DNA from: Rhizophagus clarus
Taxonomy: Eukaryota > Glomeromycota > Glomeromycetes > Glomerales > Glomeraceae
Direction of reading: 5' to 3'
NCBI GenBank assembly: GCA_015698045.1
Contig: BLAL01000191.1
Location: 554,001-618,000 of the forward strand
DNA: 64,000 nt
Every line of letters begins with the position of its first letter. Within the stretch, counting starts at the first letter, position 1. A program made the translations under genes and the position numbers. The notes under the pieces were generated by a model, which was not told the DNA's origin, searched no databases, and worked only from the letters and a program-made list of their open reading frames with translations. This document shows positions 1 through 10,461 of the stretch, piece by piece.

Positions 1-1537
1 GTATTGATGATTACTGAAACTGATCAATAATTACCAAAAACTGAATTGATTTACCAATATTAAAAACCATTTTTAGTAAAAAAAACATTGCGAAACTATT
101 TTGGTATTTTTTTACTAAATCAAATCATCTATAAAAATATAAAATATTTCGCAATATTTTTTATTTAAAGTGTCAAAAAATAAAGTTGCGAATTATTTTT
201 TTTATTAAATTAACTAATAAAAAATGTTTCGCAACGTTTTAATTAAAATGACAAAAAAACATTGCAAAACGTTTTTTTATTAAATTAACTCATAAAAACA
301 TTTCGCAATATTTTTATTAAAGTAACAAAAAAAATGTTGCGAAATGTTTTTTTATTAAAAAATGTTTTGCTACGTTTTTTAATTATAGAAACAAAAAAAA
401 TGTAGCAAAATGGTTTTTTATTAAATTAACTGATAAAAAATATTTCACAACGTTTTTTAACTAAAGCAACAAAAAAAAATGTAGCGAAATGTTTTTTTAT
501 TAAACTAACTGTTAAAAAATGTTTCGCAACATTTTTTAATTAAAGTAACAAAAAAATGTTGCAAAATGTTTTTTTTATTAAAATTAACTCATAAAAACGT
601 TTCACAACATTTTTATTATAGAGACAAAAAAAACGTAGTGAAATATTTTTTTTATTAAATTAACTGATAAAAAACGTTTTGCAACGTTTTTAATTAAAGC
701 AACAAAAAAAATGTTGCAAAACATTTTTTTTATTAAAATTAGCTCATAAAAATGTTTTGCAACATTTTTATTATAGAGACAAAAAAAATGTAGCAAAACA
801 TTTTTTTTTATTAAATTAACTGATAGAAAATGTTTCGCAACATTTTTTAACTAAAGCAACAAAAAAAATGTAGCAAACCATTTTTTTTATTAAAATTAAC
901 TCAAATGTTTTGCAACGTATTTTTTTTATTAAATTAATTGATAAAAAACATTTCACAACATTTTTTAATTAAAGCAACAAAAAAAATGTTGCAAAATGTT
1001 TTTTTATTAAAATTAACTTATAAAAATATTTCACAACATTTTTATTAAAATGACAAAAAAATGTTACGAAACATTTTTTTATTAAAATTAACTAACAAAA
1101 ACTTTTCACAACGGTTTTGTAATTATGTTGACAAAAAACTGTTGCGAATGATTTTTTTATCCAATTAATATTTCGCAATGTTATTTGTTAAAATGACAAG
1201 AAAAAAGTTGCAAATAGTTATTTTTTTATTAGATTAACGAATAAAAATATTTCGTAATGTTTCTTAATTAAAGTGACAAAACACTGCTACGAAATGGTTT
1301 GTTTTATCAAAATAACTAATAAAAAACATTTTACAACGTTTTTTATTATATTATTTAGTTAAATTGATTCAGTAATTCAGTTTGGTAAATCGCAAAACTG
1401 ATACTGAAACTGCAGTTATCAAAACCGATTGGTAAATTTACCAAAAGTTTCAGTTCAGTAAACCATATAAATTGAAACTGCTCTGATACTAAAACTGATC
1501 AGTACAGTTTGGTAATTACTGAAACCGATCAGAGCTC
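1..1537. repeat. Foldback/MITE-like element, copy 1 (left end cut by window)
   Basis: The body is a long array of units built on the interrupted palindrome AAAACGTT-TCGC-AACGTTTT, in alternating orientations and separated by TTATTAAATTAACT-like spacers. The right end reads GATCAGAGCTC followed by TA. This matches the complete copy at 18841-19910, as does the inner left sequence (TACTGAAACTGATCA). Many units differ only by CG changed to TG or CA. There is no coding capacity; a small minus-strand frame near 602-796 is just the repeat read through. Confidence 0.85.
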
Positions 1538-1540
1538 TAG

Positions 1541-1740
1541 CCAGTAACCTAAAAAAAATAAAGAAAAAAATGTTAATAACATTTCTTTATTATTAAAAAA
1601 AATCACCACCCTTTCCAACTTATATTTTTCAAATCTGGTTTATCCAAAAAAGCTGGCAACCTAAAAAAAAATAAAAAAACATTAGTAACATTTTTTTAAT
1701 ATTAAAAAAAATTTTCTCACCTTTTCCAACTTATACTGGT
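1541..1740 (-). repeat. Decayed exon/intron-like repeat units
   Basis: On the minus strand this is about two units of the family seen at 5491-6016: a T-tract ending in AG, then a short GTTGCCAGC... segment, then a donor-like site and a TTACTAAT branch-like motif. Here the donors read ATAAGT instead of GTAAGT, so these copies look spliced-out of function by G-to-A decay. Confidence 0.65.
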
Positions 1741-1744
1741 CAAA

Positions 1745-2115
1745 ATCGATGCTATCGGGTACATATCGGGTACATATCGGCTACCCAATATGTACCCGAT
1801 ATGTGTGAAATATGTGTATGCTATTTAATAATACTACACATATCGGGTACCCGATATGTACCCGTCGGATGCAGAAAATCAGTGACATATAACATACATA
1901 TCGGGTACATATCTCATACATATTGGGTAGTTAAATATCGGTTACATATCATAGATTTATTGGGTACCCGATATATTTTAAAAAAATATCGGACAAATAT
2001 TATACACTTATCGGATAGTGCTAATAAGTATCCTATATATACCCGATATGTATCCTATTTGTATTTGAAATATAAGCATAATTTCATAATTTTCACACAT
2101 ATCAGATAGCCGAAA
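1745..2115. repeat. TACCCGATATGT satellite-like cluster
   Basis: The 12-mer TACCCGATATGT and its complement ACATATCGGGTA recur many times with irregular spacing. The same cluster recurs at 6363-6570, and in both places it sits beside the exon/intron-like repeat, joined by the sequence GATTTTGACCAGT. An apparent 102-codon frame at 1801-2109 is this repeat read through and is not a gene. Confidence 0.7.
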
Positions 2116-2397
2116 AGTATAGCATTTATGGGGCATTAATAGTAGTAGATTTATAATTTAAATACAATTGTAATTTAAAAGTAATTTAATTCATTTAATT
2201 GTAATTACTGAAAGTTTTATTTATATTTTCAATCGATAATAAAAAAAATATTATACAAAAAATATTATAAAAAAATTCACTACTCTTTACACAAATTTAC
2301 AATTAATGTTCACTTGTTTACTTGTTTTCATTTCATTATATCTATTTAATTTGAAAGAAAGTAAAATGTTAGTAATAAAAGTGTTAGTATGAATATT

Positions 2398-2790
2398 AGT
2401 AGAAGTGTTAGCAAAAGAAAAGGAACGTTAATAAAAAAATTTTTACATTAGAAAGTGTTAGTATTAATGTTAGTATGAAAGTTAGTAGAAGTAGAAAAGG
2501 AACGTCAATAAAAAAAATATAAAGTATAAGTATTAATGTTAGTGTTAATGTTAGTAGAAGTGTTAGTAAAAGTAAGGAATAAAAAATGTTTAACAGTAGA
2601 ACATTGTTAGTAGGAACGTTAGTAGGAACGTTAGTAGGAGGAAACACATTAGAAAAAAATATTAGTAAGAGTGTTAACAGGATGGAAAAAGAAATTTCAA
2701 CAAAAAATGTACCTTTGTATTTATTTTTTAGAAAAACCAATAAAGTAAAAAACTCGATAGTAGAACATTGTTTAGGACGTTAGTGAGAAG
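2398..2790. repeat. GTTAGTA-rich simple repeat region
   Basis: Imperfect short repeats of the type GTTAGTAGAAGTGTTAGTA with A-rich spacers. Frames on both strands through it are low-complexity and have no recognisable domain. I see no gene. Confidence 0.5.
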
Positions 2791-2821
2791 AAATACGTTG
2801 GAAAAATATATTAATAAGAGT

Positions 2822-3410
2822 GTTAAGAATAACATAATAATGGGAAAAGAAATTTCAACAAAAAATATACCTTTATCTTTATTTTTTAGACAAAAACAAT
2901 AAAGTAAAAATTTGAGAGAGAGAGAAAAAAGTTTTGAAGAAAAAAAAACGATAAATAAATAATTAAATTGTGATCGTGCAATCACATGGGGTCTTTGCAA
3001 TAGAAAGGTACGAAACTCAAAAAAAAATAAAAATTTAATTAATATTAAATTTACACTTATTTTAGTATAAAAAACATAATTAGCATATAAAGTAAATTTA
3101 AAATTTTTTTTGAGTTTCGTACCTTTCTATTGCAAAGCCCCCACATGATCAACAAAATTATCAATTTTTATTGGTTATTTGGGTAATATTATAAATAACA
3201 TAATAATGGGAAAAGAAATTTCAACAAAAAATATACCTTTATCTTTATTTTTTAGACAAAACAATAAAGTAAAAATTTGAAAGAGAGAGAAAAAGTTTTT
3301 GAAAAAAAAAAAAAAAAAAATACGATAAATAAATAATTAAACCATGATCGTACAATCACATGATCAACAAAATTATTAATTTTTATTGGTTATTTGGGTA
3401 ATATTATATT
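2822..3410. repeat. Tandem duplication of about 215 bp, one copy interrupted by a MITE
   Basis: Sequence starting AATAACATAATAATGGG and ending TTTGGGTAATATTAT occurs twice (about 2827-3187 and 3190-3407) with high similarity. The first copy is interrupted at 2988-3141 by a small inverted-repeat element; the second is the uninterrupted empty site. Confidence 0.8.
2988..3141. mobile_element. 154-bp MITE with about 40-bp inverted ends and 5-bp TSD
   Basis: The ends are GGGGTCTTTGCAATAGAAAG and CTTTCTATTGCAAAGCCCC, and the inverted match extends about 40 bp. It is flanked by CACAT on both sides (2983-2987 and 3142-3146). The duplicate at 3350-3365 shows the empty site with a single CACAT. It has no coding capacity. 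Confidence 0.9.
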
Positions 3411-4353
3411 CAGCCACATCAGCCACAAAATCGGTCACCTATCGAATACACAAGTCAATATTAGCGAAGCAGCACAAACTTGATTATTCACTGTTCGTGC
3501 TCAACTTGAGTTGATAAAATTATTAAAAAATCACTGATTTTATTAAATTTATCAGAATTTTTATACCTAATTAAAGATGATTAAATTAAGTTTTACTACC
3601 GATTTCATTATAACGTTACCAACTTTTTTGTTAATCTTGGATATTTTATTTGGAATTTAAATTGTTTGCTTTGAACTTGAGTTGAACTTGAGTTCAACTC
3701 AAGTTTAACTCGTTCGCTCAAGATCTTTGTGTAATGTATTGTAGATTCGTAATTGTTTTATTTGTAGTCTATAATTGGCAAAAGCTTATTATAAACTAAA
3801 ATAAAAAACACTATTTATTTACGTATCTGTATTATTAGATTTTACCTTTTTTAGATTTGATATATAATTAAAAAAAAGACCTTTATCTTGATATTTTGGA
3901 ATCACGATCATAACAATTGAGTTTAGGTCAAGTTTAACTTGTTCATTGTGATTGATTGTATTGTAGATCCGCATCTGTATTATAATTAATATAAAGAAGA
4001 CAGATCATAACAATCATGACATATTTGAGAAATTAAAACAATTTTCGTAAATGTTCTTGAAGGGTAATTAATATAATAATACAAGGTGATAAAAAATTGT
4101 TTATAAAAAGAGGTTTCATCTTTTTTTTTTTTCTTACAATAAATTTGTTATCGTTATTTTTACTATATATTCTTTTTCTTAAAATACCCGCAAATTGGAC
4201 TGATGCAATAACTGAATATTTAATAAGATATAGGAGGTAAAAAATTAAATGAAAACTAATAAATAACTTTGATCATATTCTAGTTTTTTTTCCTCTTACG
4301 TTTCCTGATCTAAAAATTAAATAAATAATGTAAAGGAGAAGGAACAACTACTA
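3411..4353. other. Non-coding, AT-rich; no gene seen
   Basis: I see no reading frame with a recognisable motif. There are short inverted runs of CAACTTGAGTT/AACTCAAGTT around 3500 and 3670-3720 and a related run near 3920, suggesting remnants of a small foldback repeat. Confidence 0.4.
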
Positions 4354-4790
4354 CCATGACATATCCAGAAGGGACCGCTCCGAATTCTGGGAGAGACTAG
4401 CTCAAAGAATTTGGAGATGGTTCCGCGTGAGATTCACTGGCTAACAGGTAGAAAGAAAGTGGAGAAACTTGGTCAGGAATTTTAATGTTAGTAAAATAAT
4501 AATAAATCATAAAAAAAAATAAAAAAAAATAAAAAATTAATAGTATTAACATTTTTAGAATTTCTGTGAATGGAGGAATGGTGCGCGAAATGGAAGGTAG
4601 TCCCGGGAAGGAGAAAGATATTATAGGCAGTTCCGCACAAGGTTTTGGGACAGACCTGGTAATTATTAAGAATTTTTTTAATTTATATTTAAGTTATTTA
4701 AGTTCTAAATTTATATATATTTCTTAGGGAACCACCACAGTCGTAGGCGGCGTAGAAACACTGCGCATCGGCGGCCTCGGAATCCGTAAA
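4354..4790 (+). pseudogene. Arg/Trp-rich coding remnant with at least one intron
   Basis: GC-richer blocks stand out from the AT-rich surroundings. One frame reads through Arg/Trp/Phe-rich sequence (RSEFWERLAQRIWRWF..., then YYRQFRTRFWDRPG). A GTAATT...TTCTTAG intron (about 4658-4730) joins this to an Arg-run (SRRRRRNTAHRRPRNP) before a stop. In-frame TAA and TAG interrupt it at positions where Trp or a similar residue would fit. I do not recognise the family. It may belong to the same transcription unit as the exon-like array downstream. Confidence 0.4.
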
Positions 4791-4794
4791 TTAT

Positions 4795-4975
4795 ATTTTT
4801 TTATTTTTATTTTTTTTTATTTTGTATTTTTTATATTTTATTTTTATTTTTATTTTTTATTTATATTTTTATATTTTTATTATTTTTATTATTATTATTT
4901 TTTATTTTTTATTATCTTTTATTATTATTATTTTTTATTAAATATATATATATTTTATATAGTCATCTAATTATT
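4795..4975. repeat. T-rich low-complexity tract
   Basis: TTTTTATTTTTATTTT-type simple sequence with no coding content. Confidence 0.7.
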
Positions 4976-5490
4976 ATTTTAATATTTTACTATTTTATAA
5001 TTTGATTTGATATCGGCCTATATTCAACTGAAATTAAAAAATTCGACCTCAATTATGAGTAATTAAAGCTTATTATAATAAATTGCTTTTATTCAATAAA
5101 CATTCATTTTTTTTTTATTAAAATATTAATTAAATAAACAATCTGTTGTCATATATTATATAATATATTGTAATGATGAAATGTCTCCAATAAATTTTTC
5201 ATTTAGGCATGACAGATCTAATACCGCTGATTCTTCCAAAATGTTACTAAAATCTTTCCATAGATCAAATTGAGAGAACTAATCTATCAATTTACAATAT
5301 AAAATCTTGAAATAATCTTTCACATTTTCAAAATACGTGATCAAACTCATTTTTGCTAAACTGCCGAAACCTTTTGGCGTTTACATGCAATAGTTTCGGC
5401 ATTTTAATTTAATTTTACGATCATTGATTATCATGATCAATCTATTTTTACGGTTTTCTAAACCATGATTTTTTTTTTATTTTTTTTTAG

Positions 5491-6016
5491 ATTGCTGGAC
5501 TCCCGGACTTGGAATGTAAGTAGGAAGGGGTGGGGGAATTTTTTTTTAATATTAAAGAAATGTTACTAACGTTTCTTTATTTTTTTTTTAGGTTGCCAGC
5601 CTTCTTGGACGAACCGGACTTGGAAAATGTAAGTTGGAAAGGGTGGTGATTTTTTTTAATATTAAAGAAACGTTACTAACGTTTCTTTCTTTATTTTTTT
5701 TAGGTTGCTGGCCTTCTTGGACGAACCAGACTTGGGAATGTAAGTTAGAAAGGGCTGGGGATTTTTTTTAATATTAAAGAAACGTTACTAATGTTTCTTT
5801 TTTTTTTTAGGTTGCCGGCCTTCTTGGACGAACTGGACTTGGGAATGTAAGTTGGAAAGGGTGGTGATTTTTTTTAATGTTAAAGAAACGTTACTAACAT
5901 TTCTTTCTTTATTTTTTTCAGATTGCTGGACTCCAGATTTGAAATGTAAGGAGGGAGGGAGGGATATTTTTTGAATATTAAAGAAACAGTTTAAACGTTT
6001 CTTTTATTTATTTTAG
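5491..6016 (+). repeat. Tandem array of mini-exon/intron-like units
   Basis: Five intron-like segments at 5516-5591, 5629-5703, 5740-5810, 5847-5921 and 5946-6016 (71-76 nt) each begin with GTAAG and end in a T-tract plus AG. The first four carry TTACTAAC or TTACTAAT about 20-25 nt before the end. They separate exon-like segments of 25, 37, 36, 36 and 24 nt. The 36-nt segments read in one frame as VAGLLGRTRLGN-like and in another as LPAFLDEPDLE-like. The pattern of donor, branch site, T-tract and acceptor fits spliceosomal introns well; whether it is transcribed is unknown. Confidence 0.75.
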
Positions 6017-6362
6017 GTTGCAGTTTCCCTTGTTCCTCTTGATCCTAACGTGATTACGATTAAGAAAAGTTTGAGCAAACTTTTCTTAAAATTGTATTAT
6101 AAATGACTGTAACTTTTTATTAATTTATTGTAATAAAATACGTAATAAAATAAAAATATTAACAATAATAATTATACTTTTAAACACTTTACAAAAAATT
6201 TATAAACTTGATAATGCATTCAACAAATAAGACAATAAAAATTTTTTAACTACATTAAACGAATTAAAAATTTCTAAAAAGAAAAATCTATAAAGAAAGT
6301 AAACTCTAAAAAATTTCTTAATACGTTATATAATATGAAATCTAACGTATTAAAATTTGTAT

Positions 6363-6570
6363 CACATATCAGGTACCCGATATGTGTAAGATAGAACTGT
6401 GCCTGATATATATTAAATAACATATCGGTGACCAATAGTTTAGATATCGGGGTCTTGGTAATTAGGCATATTTTGAAGTGTAATAAATCAGGTACCCGAT
6501 ATGTAAAAATACCTGATATTTATCCGATTAGCCACCGATATATAAGTCCCCGATATGTACCCGATAGAAT
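6363..6570. repeat. TACCCGATATGT cluster, second copy
   Basis: Repeated ATATCAGGTACCCGATATGT-type motifs with complements, as at 1745-2115. A small frame at 6428-6610 is the repeat read through. Confidence 0.65.
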
Positions 6571-6751
6571 TGATTTTGACCAGTGTTACATTTTAAGTCT
6601 GGAAGTTTGACAACCTAAAAAAATAAAAAAATTACAGTTTAGAAAACTGTAAAAATAGATTGATCATAATAATTAATAATTGTTAAATTAAATTAAAATG
6701 CTAAAATTATTGTATGTTATATACTAAAATGCTGAAAGGTTTTAGCAGTTT

Positions 6752-7260
6752 CAATATTTCAGTGTTTGAAATAATTTTGCGAAACTAGTTTTGGCAGTTT
6801 TGTATACGCCATCCTGCTGAAACTCAGATAATCTTATTTTTGATAAAAAAATTTTTCTGAATTTGTTTGAGAAATTGTTTTTAAAAATTTTTTAATCAAA
6901 AGATCATTTAGGGCATTTTTTAATAGAGAAATTTCTAAAGATTCATTTAGAAAAATTGTTTTTTAGAATTCTTTAATATAATTTATTAAATATTATAATT
7001 ACTCTATTATTTTGAAAAAAATTAAAATAATTTATTGCCATTTCAGATTAGTATAATTAGGTGATTTGTCGATTAATTAAAATACAATACTAAAAATATC
7101 AAAAATAACTAAAAATAACTAAAAACAAATTTTTTTAAGCATTTATTGACCAAATTATTTGTTTTTTACTGATCTGATCTTTTTTCTAATATAAAATTGA
7201 TATTTAATAATAAATAATACACAAAAAAAAGTTGAAGTAATTTTTCACATTCAAGAAATT
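6752..7260. other. Non-coding, AT-rich; no gene seen
   Basis: Only A/T-rich sequence with scattered inverted TTTCAGCA/TGCTGAAA-type remnants related to the ends of the preceding element. Confidence 0.4.
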
Positions 7261-7266
7261 ATTTAA

Positions 7267-8290
7267 ATGACAGATAATTATAAATACTTTCTAGGTACAT
7301 ATTATTCATGTCAAAAATGGTTATATTGTTTTGGTTTCTATAACAAAAGCTGTATAAATGTGATAAAAATAAACAACCAACAAAAATTAAATACCCAAAA
7401 CACAGATGATAAATATATTAACACATTTTTACTTCAAATTCATTATTTTTAAAAACAAATAAATATTTATTTGATGCAAATGAAAAGGTTGGTTATAATA
7501 ATAACTTAAAAAAACATTTTCTTATACCTTTTATAGCACTTATAATAACCAAATTCAACATTACAGAAGTACTGACAAGAAAGCTTAATGAACTCAAATA
7601 AAAGAAAATAAAAATAATGTTACTCCAAGTAATTTATCAAGTGATGTTAAGAATGGTAATAAAGAAAATCATCAAACAATTTCTTTAGTAAGTAGTGTTA
7701 CTAAAGTGAAAGAAAATATTGATGATAATATAGAAGTTGAAGATGAAAATAATGATCTTGAAGAAATAAAAGTACAAACAATTGTAATTCTGAATATTGA
7801 ACCTATCAGCTATAAAAAGGTTATGAAAAAAATAAATTGGGTAGTTCAAAAAACTTTGAGAGAAAAAGTCATATTAAAGAATTATATTATATGCACATGA
7901 ACCTTCAAATAAACTTGAAGATGAATCAAATTTTCAAAAATTTGTTAACGAATATAAAGAGGTAATTTTAGCTGACAAAAAAATGTTAATGATAGTATCT
8001 ATAAGAGACAATTTGATAAAGAAAAAAAAATTACGCAATAAGGTAAAAATTTTTTTCAGTATATTGTGTATTACAGTATAATAAACAATTTTTAATATTC
8101 ATTATTTTAGGTTCTGATAAAAGTGAATTTTTTTCTATTGATGAATTACGATATAAAAAGAAGAAAAAATTACATACTATTTGTGAAGAAAATTTATCAA
8201 AAGAAAAAAAAATAAAATCTGAAGTTATTTCCACTTTGTGTGAAATATATAAATGTACTGTACATATAACACCTTATTTTATTCAGGATA
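7267..8290 (+). pseudogene. Unrecognised multi-segment coding remnant
   Basis: Short open segments follow one another on the plus strand. The first starts at an ATG at 7267 (61 codons). Another around 7700-7900 is acidic, then basic (DDNIEVEDENNDLEE..., VVQKTLREKVILKN). A last one at 8111-8290, after a plausible acceptor (TTTTAG), is Lys-rich (DELRYKKKKKLHTICEENL) and ends at a TAG. I do not recognise a domain. Frame changes suggest either introns or decay; a decayed transposase accessory gene is possible but unproven. Confidence 0.3.
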
Positions 8291-8562
8291 ATTAGCATTT
8301 GCAACTCAATCCTGTAAGGTTGTAACTATAAACACATGAAATAGTAAGTTATTCAATATAAATATATTTTTTTATATAAATCCATTATGATAATTTTATT
8401 AGATAAATAAAAAAACTACTTATAAAGTACAGTCCTAGTTATAAGTAATAATACCTCTATAATTTCTGAAATTAAATGACAACTCTCATTAAATTTTTTT
8501 CAAATTCAAGTATAATACTAATCTTAATAATGTGTAAAATTACAGGTTTATATAATATGTAT

Positions 8563-9118
8563 ACCAGGAGTTAGATGATAGTAAATTTTGTGCCTTTAAA
8601 AATATTAATTTTTTATGAGTCATTAGATATTTTTCTAAAGTTTTTATCAATTAAATATATAATCAGTAAATTTTAATTATACTATAATCTTCCTTTCAGT
8701 TTTTGAATAATGTTTATGATTATTAACTTTATACAAAATTTACTTTAAGTTTTCTTTACTATAAAACTCATAGAAATAAGTCAAGAGTTTCTTTTTATAG
8801 ATATTATGCATAAAATGAATATTAAGGTTCTGCTGAAAATAAATTAGTTTACTAAATTTCAAAATTAAAAAATTGCTATAAAAATGGATTTTTTGCAGAT
8901 ATTATAATTTTTTTTATTATTTAAATCTTTATTTTAATATTATTTTTAACCCAATAAATGGCTATAATTTTAATTATGATAAATATAAATAACTATTTTT
9001 TCAAAATTTCACTTTAGTTTAATTGAATATTTATATGCAATAAACTATTTTATATAATTTTTTAAGAAAGATTAGCATTTTGCAGCTAAAATTCACTGAT
9101 TATCTAACTCCCAAAATA
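8563..9118. mobile_element. MITE-like element with inverted ends
   Basis: CCAGGAGTTAGATGATAG at the left is matched inverted by TTATCTAACTCCC at the right, and the similarity continues about 35 bp inward. Both ends adjoin TATA-rich sequence, so the exact boundary and target duplication are ambiguous. The interior is A/T-rich without coding capacity. Confidence 0.55.
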
Positions 9119-9780
9119 TACATTATATAAATCTATAATTTTACATGTGATCAAAGTTAATATTACACTTGAATTTAAAAAAAAATTTTAATGGATATTA
9201 TTACTTAACTTTAGAAATTACAGGAATACAGTTACTTATGACCAGAACTATATCTTCATCTTATTCAACATTTGATGCAAAATCAAGTGTAATTGTCAAT
9301 ATAAATAATTTGATATCACAAACATAAGTAAGTCAAATATTACCTACTACTTCTACTCCTATTATCATACAATTACCATCATAATTTTATCAAAATTTCA
9401 CTTTTTAAGAGCAATTAACATCATGTAATTCCAATAATACAAATAGTATTCATTTAGCATTACCAAAAATATTACCTTCAATTGGCAAATTTTTCAATAG
9501 TTTAGATCAAAAACATAATTGTAACATGTATTCTAATTTTAAAAGTTCTTTTCTTAAAGAAGAAACCATTGTAAATGTAATCAAAATTTATCAGATAATC
9601 AATTACAAAAATTAGGAGTAGCAAAGATTGGGTGGTAGAAAAATATTAAATAAGTAATTTAACAATATTGAAATATATTAGAAAATTTGATAATAACAAA
9701 TAGAAAAAATCTGATATTTTCTATAATTTGAAATTTCACTTTATTTTTTCAATAAACTGATTTTCTAAATATAAATTAAT
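9119..9780. other. Non-coding, AT-rich; no gene seen
   Basis: Low-GC sequence with no frame carrying a recognisable motif. Scattered Gln/Asn/Thr-rich fragments around 9230-9640 could be remains of a decayed coding segment, but no start, splice structure or domain can be supported. Confidence 0.35.
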
Positions 9781-9784
9781 GTTT

Positions 9785-10340
9785 CAAAATATAATTTTGC
9801 TATTTGTGGTGTTATTTGATTACATGTAACTAATAATGCATATACAGGATCATTATAAATTTCCATAAAATTATGATTACGTTTAATCCATAATTTAACA
9901 TTGAGAATGTGATTTCTATAGAATTAAAATCAGGTGAGTAAGGACTAAGGAGAAAGAAAAATAATATAGCATCCTAATTCTTTTAATAATACTATTAATT
10001 TATTATCATAATGTATTTTAGTATTATCTATTACAATAATGCTATTGTTTCCTGAATATAGATTAATTATTGGTATCTAATATAAATGAAAATGAATATT
10101 ATCAAAAAAAAATAAATATATAGTTATTACTCATATACAGTACATATCACTTAACTAAGAACAAAATCAACAAATTTTTTTATCATAAGATCCTTCAAAT
10201 ACATTAATGACAACAAATCCTTTCATTGTAAGTGCAAGCAAAATGGTATATTATTTTTCATGTATATAAACCACTTTTTTATATAGGTGTATTATGACCC
10301 TGGATAATTATAATAAAGGTCATATCCATGATACTAATAA
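9785..10340 (-). pseudogene. Tc1/IS630-type DDE transposase remnant
   Basis: On the minus strand the fragments read, in order: MKGFVVINVFEGSYDKK (about 10230-10170), SIIVIDNTKIHYDNKLI with the second catalytic Asp (about 10050-10000), and SPYSPDFNSIE with the last acidic residue (about 9940-9910). These match the order and wording of the DDE_3 superfamily endonuclease of Tc1-like transposons. The segments lie in different frames and contain stops, so the gene is dead. The first catalytic Asp region is not visible. Confidence 0.7.
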
Positions 10341-10461
10341 AAATTCAAAAAAAATATACATAAATTTAATTATTTTATTATACACTTTTATCCTATAACT
10401 TTAAATAATATTAAAAATATACTTTTTTGTCATATGACCTTAGTACAATATATTACATTAT

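Larger units (their letters stand above)
5358..6751. mobile_element. Composite element with about 110-bp inverted ends
   Basis: The sequence at 5358-5466 (AAACTGCCGAAACC...TTTCTAAACC) is repeated inverted at about 6640-6751 (AGTTTAGAAAACTG...GGTTTTAGCAGTTT). Where the left arm has CG, the right arm usually has TG or CA. Inside lie the exon/intron-like array (5491-6016) and the TACCCGATATGT cluster (6363-6570). No transposase is present and no target duplication could be fixed. Confidence 0.6.

Noticed and set aside
1..1537. Possible CRISPR-like array
   Set aside because: The repeats are palindromic AT-rich units with similar rather than unique spacers, have transposon-type ends, and occur in a eukaryotic context.
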